A model generated the notes under the pieces. It searched no databases, had not been told where the DNA came from, and was given only the letters and a program-made list of their open reading frames with translations. The position numbers and the translations under genes were made by a program. Shown one piece after another: positions 21,728 to 31,390 of a DNA stretch of 64,000 nt (position 1 is its first letter; each line of letters opens with the position of its first letter). This DNA comes from Bacteroidota bacterium (GTDB lineage: Bacteria > Bacteroidota > Bacteroidia > Flavobacteriales > Flavobacteriaceae), in contig JAQCFO010000002.1 in the NCBI GenBank assembly GCA_027619415.1, positions 62,001 through 126,000 of the forward strand. The letters are read 5' to 3'.

Positions 21728-21735
21728 TATCTTTG
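21728..21735 (+). promoter_or_regulatory. Putative -7 element (TATCTTTG) for ruvB
   Basis: TATCTTTG ends 6 nt before the ruvB ATG at 21741. Confidence 0.5.
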
Positions 21736-21740
21736 ATTTA

Positions 21741-22763
21741 ATGAACGAAAATTTAGACCCTTCGGACTCCAATTGTACAGGTGAAGAATTAGAAATTGAC
21801 AAAGCATTAAGACCTTTGTCGTTTGATGATTTTGCAGGACAGGAGCAGATTTTAAATAATTTAAAAATATTTGTTGAGGCATGTAATCAGAGGTCCGATG
21901 CTTTGGATCATACACTTTTTCACGGCCCTCCAGGGCTTGGTAAAACTACTTTAGCTCACATTTTAGCCAATGAGCTTGGTGTTAACTTAAAAGTAACTTC
22001 AGGGCCTGTTTTAGATAAGCCAGGAGATCTTGCAGGTTTGTTAACTAATCTAGAACCAAGAGACGTGCTTTTTATAGATGAAATCCATAGATTAAGTCCT
22101 GTAGTTGAAGAATATCTTTATTCTGCAATGGAAGATTATAAAATTGATATAATGATTGAGTCAGGGCCTAATGCAAGATCAGTTCAAATAAATCTCAACC
22201 CCTTTACATTAATTGGAGCTACTACAAGATCGGGTTTGTTAACAGCTCCAATGAGAGCGAGATTTGGGATCAATAGTAGGTTAGAGTATTACAATACAGA
22301 AATCCTTTCAGCTATAGTAGAAAGAAGCTCAGAAATATTAGATATTGAAATTAATGTAAAAGCAGCAATTGAGATTGCTGGTAGAAGTAGAGGAACACCA
22401 AGAATTTCAAATTCTTTATTAAGAAGAGTAAGAGATTTTGCTCAAATAAAAGGGAATGGAAAGATTGATTTGGAAATAACAAGATATGCTTTAAAATCTC
22501 TTAATGTCGATAAACATGGTTTAGATGAAATGGATAATAAAATCTTAATGACTTTAATTGACAAATTCAAAGGTGGTCCTGTCGGGATTAGTACTCTTTC
22601 TACTGCCGTTTCTGAAAGTTCAGAAACTTTAGAAGAAGTATATGAGCCTTTTTTAATCCAACAAGGTTTTATAATTAGAACTCCTAGAGGAAGAGAAGTT
22701 ACTAAGCTGGCATATGATCATTTAGGCAAGAAAAAATCTAACTCTCAAGACGAATTATTCTAA
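21741..22763 (+). CDS. ruvB: Holliday junction branch migration helicase RuvB
   Basis: [52 protein letters not shown]; start set to ATG 21741. Confidence 0.97.
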   Translation: MNENLDPSDSNCTGEELEIDKALRPLSFDDFAGQEQILNNLKIFVEACNQRSDALDHTLFHGPPGLGKTTLAHILANELGVNLKVTSGPVLDKPGDLAGLLTNLEPRDVLFIDEIHRLSPVVEEYLYSAMEDYKIDIMIESGPNARSVQINLNPFTLIGATTRSGLLTAPMRARFGINSRLEYYNTEILSAIVERSSEILDIEINVKAAIEIAGRSRGTPRISNSLLRRVRDFAQIKGNGKIDLEITRYALKSLNVDKHGLDEMDNKILMTLIDKFKGGPVGISTLSTAVSESSETLEEVYEPFLIQQGFIIRTPRGREVTKLAYDHLGKKKSNSQDELF

Positions 22764-22802
22764 TCAAATTCTTAATTTAAATAATAACAAACCTATATAG
22801 TA

Positions 22803-24047
22803 ATGGAAGAAAATAGAATTTTTTATGACTTTTTAATAACTTTAAAATTTCCAGAATTTTATGCAGAGATGATTAATCTAATAGTTTTGAGTTTAATTGT
22901 TTTGCTGATATCTTTTATTTTAAATTTTTTGTCGAAAATAATTATTTCTAACTTTTTTGTCAAACTTTCTTCAAAAACCACAAATAATTTTGATGACTAT
23001 TTGATCTCTAACCGTGCACAAATTTATATTTCTAAATTAATTCCAGTTTTATTTATTTATTGGGTCATTCCTTTTTGGTTAATGGGATTTGAATCATTTA
23101 TTAATTACGCAACACTTTTCATTGAGATATATTCTATCCTATTAATTATCTGGACAATAAGAAGTTTTTTAAGATCAGTTAAGGATTACTTAAAAACAAT
23201 AGATTCTTTAAAAGACAAGCCTGTTGAAAGTTTTATTCAGGTATGTTTAATAGTTGTTTGGTTTCTCGGAATTTTAATTATTTTTTCGTTAATAACTGGA
23301 AAAGAAATAAGTACTTTTTTAACTGCCATGGGTGCCTTGTCAGCAGTAATTTTGTTGATATTTAAAGACACTATTCTAGGTTTTGTAGCAAGCATTCAGT
23401 TAAGCGCTAATGATTTAATAAGGATTGGAGATTGGGTTACTATGGAAAAATACGGAGCGGATGGGGACGTTATTGAAATAAATTTAAATTCCGTTAAGAT
23501 TCAAAATTTTGATAAAACCATTACTACCATTCCAACGTATAAATTGATTTCAGATTCATTTAAAAATTGGAGAGGAATGAGCGATTCTAATGTGAGAAGA
23601 ATTAAAAGATCTTTACTCATTAAAGGATCTTCAATTAAATTTTTAAATGAGCATGACGTTAGTAAATTAAAAAAAGTCAAATTAATTGAAGATTATATTA
23701 TAAAAAAAGAAATAGAAATATTAGAATTTAATCAAAATTTAAAAGTTGACAATTCTTCTCTAATAAATGGAAGAAACTTGACTAACCTTGGTGTGTTTAG
23801 AATATATGTTGAAGAATTTTTAGATAAAAACCCCTCAATTAATAGTGAAATGACTTTGATGTGTAGACAATTAATCCCAACCTCCCAGGGGGTTCCTTTA
23901 GAAATTTACGCTTTTAGTAAAGAACAAGAATGGAAAAGATATGAAGATATAATGTCAGATATATTTGATCATTTATTGGCTTCTTTAAAGACATTTAAAT
24001 TAGAGTTGTTTGAACTACCATCGTCACTTAATAATAATTTAAAATGA
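22803..24047 (+). CDS. Mechanosensitive ion channel (MscS/YbdG-like)
   Basis: TM region then IQLSANDLIRIGDWVTMEKYGADGDVIEINLNSVKIQNFDKTITTIPTYKLI. Confidence 0.9.
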   Translation: MEENRIFYDFLITLKFPEFYAEMINLIVLSLIVLLISFILNFLSKIIISNFFVKLSSKTTNNFDDYLISNRAQIYISKLIPVLFIYWVIPFWLMGFESFINYATLFIEIYSILLIIWTIRSFLRSVKDYLKTIDSLKDKPVESFIQVCLIVVWFLGILIIFSLITGKEISTFLTAMGALSAVILLIFKDTILGFVASIQLSANDLIRIGDWVTMEKYGADGDVIEINLNSVKIQNFDKTITTIPTYKLISDSFKNWRGMSDSNVRRIKRSLLIKGSSIKFLNEHDVSKLKKVKLIEDYIIKKEIEILEFNQNLKVDNSSLINGRNLTNLGVFRIYVEEFLDKNPSINSEMTLMCRQLIPTSQGVPLEIYAFSKEQEWKRYEDIMSDIFDHLLASLKTFKLELFELPSSLNNNLK

Positions 24048-24550
24048 ATAAAATAATAACCAGTTTTTTTTTATTTTTTGTGATTCTTTCTTACTCTCAA
24101 AATATAGATGAATCTAATTGTACTTCTATTTATTTAATAAGACATGCAGAAAAAATTAGAGAAAATAAAAAAGATAAAAATCCTCATTTAAATCCCAAAG
24201 GGTTAATTAGAGCAGGAAAATGGAATGATTTTTTCAATAATGTAAAATTTGATGCAGTCTATTCAACCGATTATTTTAGAACAAAAGAGACCGCCTATCC
24301 TATCTTAAATTATGATCAAGAAATTAAAATTTATAATCCGTCTTTAATTAGTTACAAAAATTTTATTGAACTTAATAAGGGTAAAACAGTATTAGTAGTA
24401 GGTCATAGTAATACAATACCAGACTTTGTAAATAAAATTTTAGAAAAAAGTATTTACAATAATATTGAGGATAGTAATAATTCTAATCTGTATTTCATTA
24501 ACAAATGCGATGGAGAAGTTTTATTTCATGCATTGTATTATGTTAACTAA
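24044..24550 (+). CDS. Secreted/periplasmic histidine phosphatase (SixA/PGM-like)
   Basis: IYLIRHAEK, VVGHSNTIPDFV motifs after a signal peptide. Confidence 0.88.
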   Translation: MNKIITSFFLFFVILSYSQNIDESNCTSIYLIRHAEKIRENKKDKNPHLNPKGLIRAGKWNDFFNNVKFDAVYSTDYFRTKETAYPILNYDQEIKIYNPSLISYKNFIELNKGKTVLVVGHSNTIPDFVNKILEKSIYNNIEDSNNSNLYFINKCDGEVLFHALYYVN

Positions 24551-24559
24551 ATTTTAGAA

Positions 24560-25543
24560 ATGAGTTTTATTAATTACCCTAAGGTTGAATTACATGTTCA
24601 TTTGGATTGCTGCTTAAGTTTTGAAGTGGTGAAAAAACTAAGCCCTAATACTTCTAAGAAAAATTATTCAGAAAATTTCATTGGGACAAACTGTAGTTGT
24701 CTAAAAGACTACATTAATTGCGCAGATAATGCGGTAGAATTAATGCAAACTAAAGAAGAATTAGAACTAGTAACGATTGATTTATTTGACCAATTAAAGA
24801 AGGATAATGTTATTTACGTAGAAATTCGGTTTGCTCCATTGCTTCACATCAATAAAGGGCTTTCATCAGATGAAGTAGTGGATATAGTTAGTAAAATAAC
24901 ACTTGAACAAAGTAAAATATCTGGGATTCAAGCAGGGTTGATACTATGCACGCTGAGACATTACAGTAGTTCTCAAAGTATGGAAACAGTCCGTTTGGTT
25001 AATAAATTTAAAAACGCAAATGTAGTTGGCTTTGATATCGCTGCTGATGAAGCGGGGTACCCTTTAGATATGCATATCGATGCCTTTAAATTTGCTTCTA
25101 AAAATAAAATATTTTGCACTGCTCATGCAGGTGAGGCTTTAGGTTGTAAGAGTATTTTAGAAACTCTAAACAAAATCAAACCATCTAGAATTGGACACGG
25201 AGTTAGAAGTATAGAGGACGACGAACTTTTAGCCAAGCTAAAAAGCGAAAAGATTCATTTAGAATTATGTCCGACAAGTAATATAGTAACAAAAGTTTAT
25301 AATAATTTTAAAGATCATCCAATAGATGCATTTTTTAAAAAAGGACTTTCGATTAGTGTTAACTCTGATGGAAGAACAATTTCAAATACTTCTTTAAATA
25401 AAGAATATGATAGGATTAAAAATTATTTTAGTTGGTCAAATAAAGACTTTCTTAAGTGTAATATTAATGCAATGAAAGCCTCTTTTACAGATAACAAAAC
25501 AAAAGATAAAATCATCTCTCTGTTAGAAATCGCTTATATATAA
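24560..25543 (+). CDS. add: Adenosine deaminase family protein
   Basis: PKVELHVHLDCCL, TAHAGEALG, RIGHGVRS, ELCPTSNIVT, SVNSDGRT. Confidence 0.88.
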   Translation: MSFINYPKVELHVHLDCCLSFEVVKKLSPNTSKKNYSENFIGTNCSCLKDYINCADNAVELMQTKEELELVTIDLFDQLKKDNVIYVEIRFAPLLHINKGLSSDEVVDIVSKITLEQSKISGIQAGLILCTLRHYSSSQSMETVRLVNKFKNANVVGFDIAADEAGYPLDMHIDAFKFASKNKIFCTAHAGEALGCKSILETLNKIKPSRIGHGVRSIEDDELLAKLKSEKIHLELCPTSNIVTKVYNNFKDHPIDAFFKKGLSISVNSDGRTISNTSLNKEYDRIKNYFSWSNKDFLKCNINAMKASFTDNKTKDKIISLLEIAYI

Positions 25544-25549
25544 ATACGT

Positions 25550-26218
25550 ATGATAGCAACCATTTCTTTTTTTAAATATAATAAGAATAAGTTTTGGGCA
25601 TTTACCCAAATGCATTATGCATTCGAAAAAATGAACAAAACACCTAATCTAAAGTTTTTTAAATTACTTGGAACTGGATCAGGAAATGGATTTAGTTTGT
25701 TTCCAGATTTCTCTACTTATTCAATTTTATGTGTATGGGAAAATAAAAGCTCTGCTTTAAACTTTATTAATGAAAGTCAGCACGCGTTATCTATTTCTGA
25801 AATGGCATATTCAAGAAAAGATTTTCTTCTAAATCCAATTAAAAGTCATGGAAAATGGAATGGTATTAATCCATTTAAAACTGATTCGGAAAGGATTAAT
25901 AAAGATTCTAAAATAGGAATTATTACTAGAGCTACAGTTAATGCAAGCAGAATGCTAGAGTTCTGGAAATCTGTCCCAGACGCTTCAAATGCAATAAAAA
26001 ATGCAACGGGTGTAGAATGGTTTAAAGGAATAGGAGAATGGCCATTTATCCAGCAAGCTACTTTTAGTGTTTGGGATAATTTAGAGTCAGTTAAAAATTT
26101 CGCATATAACAGCGGATCTCACGCGGAGATAATTAAGAAAACTAGAAAAAGAAAGTGGTATAAAGAAGATCTTTTTGCTAGGTTTGAGATTATGGATTCG
26201 TATTATAAAATTTTTTAA
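25550..26218 (+). CDS. CrtA-like carotenoid monooxygenase (spheroidene monooxygenase family)
   Basis: FFKLLGTGSGNGFSLFPDFSTYSILCVWENKSSA...RATVNASRMLEFWKSVPDAS...EWPFIQQATFSVWDNLESVKNFAY; adjacent to crtD/cruF-like genes. Confidence 0.8.
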   Translation: MIATISFFKYNKNKFWAFTQMHYAFEKMNKTPNLKFFKLLGTGSGNGFSLFPDFSTYSILCVWENKSSALNFINESQHALSISEMAYSRKDFLLNPIKSHGKWNGINPFKTDSERINKDSKIGIITRATVNASRMLEFWKSVPDASNAIKNATGVEWFKGIGEWPFIQQATFSVWDNLESVKNFAYNSGSHAEIIKKTRKRKWYKEDLFARFEIMDSYYKIF

Positions 26219-26221
26219 AAT

Positions 26222-27688
26222 TTGAAAAAAGTCATAATAATTGGGTCTGGACTAGCTGGAATAGCTACTAGTATTAGATTAAAATATTTGGGTTATGATG
26301 TTCAAGTTTTTGAAAACAATGAATATCCTGGAGGAAAAATTTCTAGTTTTAAATTAGGGTCATATAGGTTTGATGCGGGCCCATCATTGCTTACTATGCC
26401 TCATTTTATAGATGAGTTATTCGAATTATTTGATGAAAATCCTAAAGAACACTTTTTGTATAAAAAGAAGAATATTTCATGTAAATATTATTGGGAAGAT
26501 GGAGTTGTAATAAATGCCTTTAGCGATAAATTAAAGTTCTCTAAAGAAATAGAAGATAAACTTGGGGTAGACTCTAAAACTATTTTGAATTACTTGGATA
26601 AAGCAAAAAAAAAATATGATTTAACTAAAAGTATTTTTTTAGAAAAATCTTTACATAAAATAAAGACATTTTTTTCAAAAGACGTTTTAAAAGGGTTGTT
26701 AAACTTGAATCTGTTTCAAATTAATCAGTCATTAAATCAGGTTAATTTGAGTGAGTTAAAAGAACCTCATTTAATCCAGTTGTTTAATAGGTTTGCTACC
26801 TATAACGGCTCTTCACCATACAAAACACCAGGCATGATGACCTTGATTCAACACCTTGAGCAGTATTATGGAACGTTTGTAGCAAAAAATGGAATGGTAG
26901 ATATTACCAACTCTTTATTTAAATTAGCTAAAAATCAAGGAGTTAAGTTTCATTTCAATAATTTTGTTACTGAAATTTTAGTATCAAACAATCAAGCAAT
27001 AGGGGTTAGTGTTGGTGAAAAAAAATATTTTTCCAACTGTGTTGTCTCTAATATGGATGTGGTACCTACTTATCGAAAGTTATTAAAAAAACATCCAGAA
27101 CCTTCAATCGCTTTAAATCAAGAAAGATCAAGCTCCGCTCTTATATTTTATTGGGGAATTAAAAAAGAGTTCAAAGAATTGGAACTGCACAACATCTTTT
27201 TTTCTAAGAATTATAAAGAAGAATTTAATTCAATTTTTGAAAAAAAAGAAATTTATGATGATCCAACCGTATACGTTAATATAACTTCAAAAGATGTTAT
27301 TGGAGATGCTCCTAAAGGATCTGAAAATTGGTTTGTGATGATTAATGCACCACATGATAATGATCAGGATTGGGAGTTGATTAAAGAAAACATTAGAAAA
27401 AGAACAATTGAAAAGCTCAATAGAATACTTAAAGTAAATATTGAAGAATTTATTGAGTTCGAAAAAGTTTATACTCCAAAAAACCTGCAACAAAACACGC
27501 AGTCTTACTTAGGCTCTCTTTACGGTTCTTCAAGCAATAATAAGTTGTCAGCTTTTTTAAGACATCCAAATTTTTCAAAAGAAATTTTAAATCTATATTT
27601 TTGCGGGGGGAGTGTTCATCCGGGTGGAGGAATTCCACTTTGTTTATTGTCAGCAAAAATAGTTTCTAATATTATAAAAAATAAATGA
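26222..27688 (+). CDS. Phytoene desaturase-family FAD protein, likely 1-hydroxycarotenoid 3,4-desaturase (CrtD-like)
   Basis: IIGSGLAGIATSIRLKYLGYDVQVFENNEYPGGKISS; RFDAGPSLLTMP; C-terminal FCGGSVHPGGGIPLCLLSAKI; TTG start. Confidence 0.85.
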   Translation: MKKVIIIGSGLAGIATSIRLKYLGYDVQVFENNEYPGGKISSFKLGSYRFDAGPSLLTMPHFIDELFELFDENPKEHFLYKKKNISCKYYWEDGVVINAFSDKLKFSKEIEDKLGVDSKTILNYLDKAKKKYDLTKSIFLEKSLHKIKTFFSKDVLKGLLNLNLFQINQSLNQVNLSELKEPHLIQLFNRFATYNGSSPYKTPGMMTLIQHLEQYYGTFVAKNGMVDITNSLFKLAKNQGVKFHFNNFVTEILVSNNQAIGVSVGEKKYFSNCVVSNMDVVPTYRKLLKKHPEPSIALNQERSSSALIFYWGIKKEFKELELHNIFFSKNYKEEFNSIFEKKEIYDDPTVYVNITSKDVIGDAPKGSENWFVMINAPHDNDQDWELIKENIRKRTIEKLNRILKVNIEEFIEFEKVYTPKNLQQNTQSYLGSLYGSSSNNKLSAFLRHPNFSKEILNLYFCGGSVHPGGGIPLCLLSAKIVSNIIKNK

Positions 27689-28335
27689 AAATTTTATTTC
27701 CTCAAAACACTAATACTACTATTTCAATTTTCATAATTTGGTTATTTCATTTATGTGGACTACTAGGGATTTTGTACGGGAACAGGGAGTTGTTTATTGC
27801 TTTTACACCAATAAATCTTTTTGTTTCATTTGCACTTTTATTTATTAATCAAGTAGAGTTAGATAGGAAAAATCTTTTAGCTGGTTTAGCTATTTTTTTA
27901 ATTGGTATGATTTCTGAAATTCTAGGAGTTCAGTATGGTTTTATTTTTGGAGATTATATTTACTTAAACAATTTAGGGTATAAGATTCTGGGTGTGCCAA
28001 TTATGATTGGAGTTAACTGGATTATATTAACTTATATAACAGGATCTTTTTCTAATTACATTTTTAATAACAATAAAAAAATAGCAGTTGTATTTGGAGC
28101 TATTTTAATGGTTGTTTTAGATCTATTAATTGAACCTGTTGCACCTGAATTGGGTTTTTGGGCATTTGATTCAATATATGCGCCTCTTCAAAATTATATA
28201 GGCTGGTTTATAATTGGGTTATTTGTCCAGATAATATATCATTACTCAATAGATAAAAAAGACACAACCTTTTCTTTTCATTTGCTTTTAGTCCAATTTA
28301 TTTTTTTTACATTATTAAACTTTATAGCCCTGTAG
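27685..28335 (+). CDS. Carotenoid biosynthesis protein, CruF-like carotenoid 1,2-hydratase
   Basis: Polytopic protein with EILGVQYGFIFGDYIYLNNLGYKILGVPIMIGVNWIILTY...DLLIEPVAPELGFW; overlaps crtD stop. Confidence 0.82.
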   Translation: MKILFPQNTNTTISIFIIWLFHLCGLLGILYGNRELFIAFTPINLFVSFALLFINQVELDRKNLLAGLAIFLIGMISEILGVQYGFIFGDYIYLNNLGYKILGVPIMIGVNWIILTYITGSFSNYIFNNNKKIAVVFGAILMVVLDLLIEPVAPELGFWAFDSIYAPLQNYIGWFIIGLFVQIIYHYSIDKKDTTFSFHLLLVQFIFFTLLNFIAL

Positions 28336-28397
28336 TTCAACGGATAGAATAGAAGTTTCCTAAACTTTAGATCTAGGTTCGATTCCTAGCAGGGCTA
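28326..28397 (+). tRNA. tRNA-Arg(CCT)
   Basis: Acceptor AGCCCTG/CAGGGCT, D-arm GTTC..GAAT, anticodon arm GAAGT-TTCCTAA-ACTTT (anticodon CCT), T-arm CTAGG-TTCGATT-CCTAG. Confidence 0.92.
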
Positions 28398-28557
28398 CAA
28401 TATAGCCTAAACTAATTTCTAATCTGATAATCATGCAGGTATAGATATAAGATTATATCCTCTAATTGATAGACATTAAACCTAGATTGATAGAATTTTT
28501 TTAAAACCATTATTAATAATTTATTATATTGGATTATTCAATTCAATAAAAACTATA

Positions 28558-30060
28558 ATGAAATTTAGATTTCTTACAATTGTCCTGTTCGTTTTCCTGA
28601 CAACTAGTTCTTATACTCAACAGTTAAAACTTGAAAAACATCCTGAAGAAAACCAATTATTTGCACGCGATACAAATGATAACGCATCTGTCGTTTTTTC
28701 TGGAACAGTAAGTGCGGATAACGATATTAATATACTGAGTTTAAAAGTATATAAGGATGGAATTTTATTTGAAGAAATAGTTCCTGAAATTGATAATAAT
28801 AAATTTAATTTTTCAACAATAATTAAGGCTGGTTTATTTCAGTATAAATTTGAGCTATATCATCAAACCGATGGTGTTAAGAAACTTTCTTTTATCGCAG
28901 ATAATGTAGTTTGTGGTGATGCGTATATTATTACAGGCCAATCAAATTCTCATGCAAGTAGCTTACAATCAAATTATTCAAGTCCATTTTGTAGAAGTTT
29001 TGGAGTAAAAACTGGTTATGAAAAATATTCTGATACTGATAAAAAAACTAGATGGGGCTTAGCAACTGGAAATTGTAAAAACTGCGAAGGCGAAGGATGG
29101 GAAAAAGGGTATGATGGTGGTTGGTTTACCAAAATACAACATGGTGTTGGAGTTTGGGGAATGGAATTAGCAAAATTATTAGTTGAGAAACATAAGATCC
29201 CTGTATGTATTATTAACGGAGGAAGTGGCTCTTCAACTATTGAAGAAAATATGCTATTTCCTGAAAAAAGTTCACTAGAAACTAGTTTTGGCAGGTTAGC
29301 TTATAGAGTGGATCAAGCAGGTCTTAAGAATGGAATTAAGGCTATCTTCTACCATCAAGGTGAGTCAGATTCTGACAAACGCTATTTATCATATGCAGAT
29401 AAGTTTGACAGATTAAATAAAGATTGGAAACGAGTTTATAAAGGATTAGAAAAAATATATTTATTTCAGATACACCCTGGCTGTGGATCTAGTTTTCAAT
29501 CGGAATTACGTGAAATTCAAAATCAGATTTTTAAGCGCTATGACTATGTAGAAATAATGTCTACTACAGGCGTTATTGGCCACGATGGTTGTCATTTTTC
29601 ATATGAGGGATATAAAGAATTTGCCCAGAGAATACTGCCTTTGGTTTCTAGAGATTTTTTTGAAGAAAAACAAACATCTATCATTACCCCTCCTCAATTA
29701 TTGAATGCTTATTACAGTGGAAAAAAAGAAATAACATTACTTTTTGATCAAGCAATTGAAATAGAGGAAGTCCTAGAGTTAAAAGGAGTTAAATATTTCT
29801 CAAAGGATCAGTTTTTTTTTAGTATCGAAAAGAATTCAGCTCTTATAAATGGAGACGTAAAAAGAATAATTTTAAAAGACAAACAAATTATAATTAAATT
29901 AAAAAGTGATAAAAAATATTCTACAGTTACCTGGTTACCTAATAAAGAATACTTGAATACAAATAATATATTCAACGGGCCATGGATTAAAGGATTGAAA
30001 AATAAGATTGGTGCTCTAAGCTTTAATAGAAGAATTATAAATAACATTGATCAGCTATAA
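28558..30060 (+). CDS. SGNH/sialate O-acetylesterase-like carbohydrate esterase (DUF303/CE6-like)
   Basis: Signal peptide; GDAYIITGQSNSHAS, INGGSGSSTIEENM, IFYHQGESDSD, DGCHFSYEGYKEFA catalytic blocks. Confidence 0.82.
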   Translation: MKFRFLTIVLFVFLTTSSYTQQLKLEKHPEENQLFARDTNDNASVVFSGTVSADNDINILSLKVYKDGILFEEIVPEIDNNKFNFSTIIKAGLFQYKFELYHQTDGVKKLSFIADNVVCGDAYIITGQSNSHASSLQSNYSSPFCRSFGVKTGYEKYSDTDKKTRWGLATGNCKNCEGEGWEKGYDGGWFTKIQHGVGVWGMELAKLLVEKHKIPVCIINGGSGSSTIEENMLFPEKSSLETSFGRLAYRVDQAGLKNGIKAIFYHQGESDSDKRYLSYADKFDRLNKDWKRVYKGLEKIYLFQIHPGCGSSFQSELREIQNQIFKRYDYVEIMSTTGVIGHDGCHFSYEGYKEFAQRILPLVSRDFFEEKQTSIITPPQLLNAYYSGKKEITLLFDQAIEIEEVLELKGVKYFSKDQFFFSIEKNSALINGDVKRIILKDKQIIIKLKSDKKYSTVTWLPNKEYLNTNNIFNGPWIKGLKNKIGALSFNRRIINNIDQL

Positions 30061-30130
30061 TTTCCAGTCAAGAATTTAATTCTAAACTAGGTTAGTCATG
30101 TGTTTTTATAGAAATAAATCAAGAAAATTA

Positions 30131-30607
30131 TTATTTCGTAACTGTCAATTTTCCGCTATTAAAGTTTGCCGTATAGCATTTCAAAGCGCCACCTGCAGTG
30201 CCTGCTGTCGAACAATCAGTAGGATAAGAGTTTCCGTGAGCACCACAAACAAACTTGTCTACTGAGCTATTATAACTCCATTGACTTTGATTGCCTTGAT
30301 GAGGGCAAGTATTAGTAAATGCTCTATATGTAGAAGCATCTATTTTTAATAAAAGCATTCCTTGTGATCCGAAATTAATCCAGCCATTACTGTTTAATGA
30401 ACTAAATGAAGAGTGATTCAAATCAATTACAACAGTGTTCCCGTTAACAGTATATCCTTTAGAACTACTATCCCCACCATTAGACGAAGAATCTTCTTCA
30501 CCCCCAGATGAGCATGCCTCTAACATAGTTACTCCAAAAAATGCAAGGGCAACAGAGGGACATACTTTTTTTAAAAAATCTCTTCTTTTGTTTTTCATAT
30601 TACTCAA
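30131..30607 (-). CDS. Rieske [2Fe-2S] protein, Tat/lipoprotein signal
   Basis: KNKRRDFLKK...LEACSSGG, then NTCPHQGNQSQW and VCGAHGNSYPTDC (CxH...CxxH Rieske ligands). Confidence 0.88.
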   Translation of the reverse strand: MSNMKNKRRDFLKKVCPSVALAFFGVTMLEACSSGGEEDSSSNGGDSSSKGYTVNGNTVVIDLNHSSFSSLNSNGWINFGSQGMLLLKIDASTYRAFTNTCPHQGNQSQWSYNSSVDKFVCGAHGNSYPTDCSTAGTAGGALKCYTANFNSGKLTVTK

Positions 30608-30839
30608 AACTATGAATTATTTTTATTAAAATTATTTAAATAAGCTAGATTTACATTTAAATTAATTATAACCAAATAGCTAATTGTTATGGGCATTTCA
30701 GCTTTAGACATTATTTTTTTCATTTCGTGCCGTCTTAACACTTTTGAGATTATCTGAATATTTATAATTTCATCTATGATAAAAAAACAATTACATTTTA
30801 TACATTATAAGTCAATTCGTTTTAAAAGATTATTTTATT

Positions 30840-31118
30840 GATAAAGCAATGGATGCTGCTGTTGTATCTAACATTACAGATCTAGCCTAATTAGCTTTGA
30901 TTGAAGCGCAGGCATATCCTCACTTTTTAGATGTAATGGCAATATTGTTTATATTGAATATTATAATTATGCTGATTATTGGAAAATTATATCCAACAGA
31001 GTATGCTTTTGTGCATGATTACACAAAACAGGTAGACATCACTCCATGGAAATATACAAAACTTGTTGGAGGAATTATTTGTGTCATAGTGATTGGTATT
31101 TATATATATTTTGCATAA
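30840..31118 (+). pseudogene. C-terminal remnant of a sodium/solute symporter (SSS family)
   Basis: In-frame DKAMDAAVVSNITDLA*LALIEAQAYPHFLDVMAILFILNIIIMLIIGKLYPTEYAFVHDYTKQVDITPWKYTKLVGGIICVIVIGIYIYFA; TAA at 30888; no intact N-terminus upstream. Confidence 0.7.
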
Positions 31119-31149
31119 AAACATTCTATTGTAAAGTATATCCTTATGT

Positions 31150-31390
31150 ATTTCATGAGAAAAAGACGGAAAAAATAAATGTGCAGAAGATTATTTTTTA
31201 GCTGGAAGGCCACTTTCCTGACGGACAGTTGGAGCTTTGATTATAGCCGATAACATATCAGTTAGTAATTTGTTGCTGTGAACGGACTTGCTGTTGGCTT
31301 GGCTACTTTATGGATTTTACTTTTTATATAATTACTGCTTTTTTATATTCATTACTGTGCTAATATGAACCTATACATATCTGTTTTTAT
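31150..31390 (+). pseudogene. N-terminal remnant of an SSS-family symporter with stops and frameshift
   Basis: KKTEKNKCAEDYFLAGRPLS*RTVGALIIADNIS followed in another frame by NGLAVGLATLWILLFI*, resembling the SSS signature EDYFLAGRSLPWW.VGASLIAANIS....GFAIGLA. Confidence 0.6.

Noticed and set aside
26604-26620. Poly-A run in crtD-like gene as a possible phase-variable frameshift tract
   Set aside because: Encodes consecutive Lys codons in an intact ORF; such tracts are common at this AT content and there is no sign of alternative frames being used
27287-27656. Minus-strand ORFs within crtD-like gene
   Set aside because: Antisense shadows of a conserved FAD-protein C-terminus
28398-28557. 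Possible integration scar/att site downstream of tRNA-Arg
   Set aside because: No clear duplicate of the tRNA 3' end and no integrase or phage gene nearby
30897-31118. 73-aa ORF as a genuine small membrane protein gene
   Set aside because: Sequence reads as an SSS symporter C-terminus continuing upstream through an in-frame stop, so a pseudogene fragment is more likely
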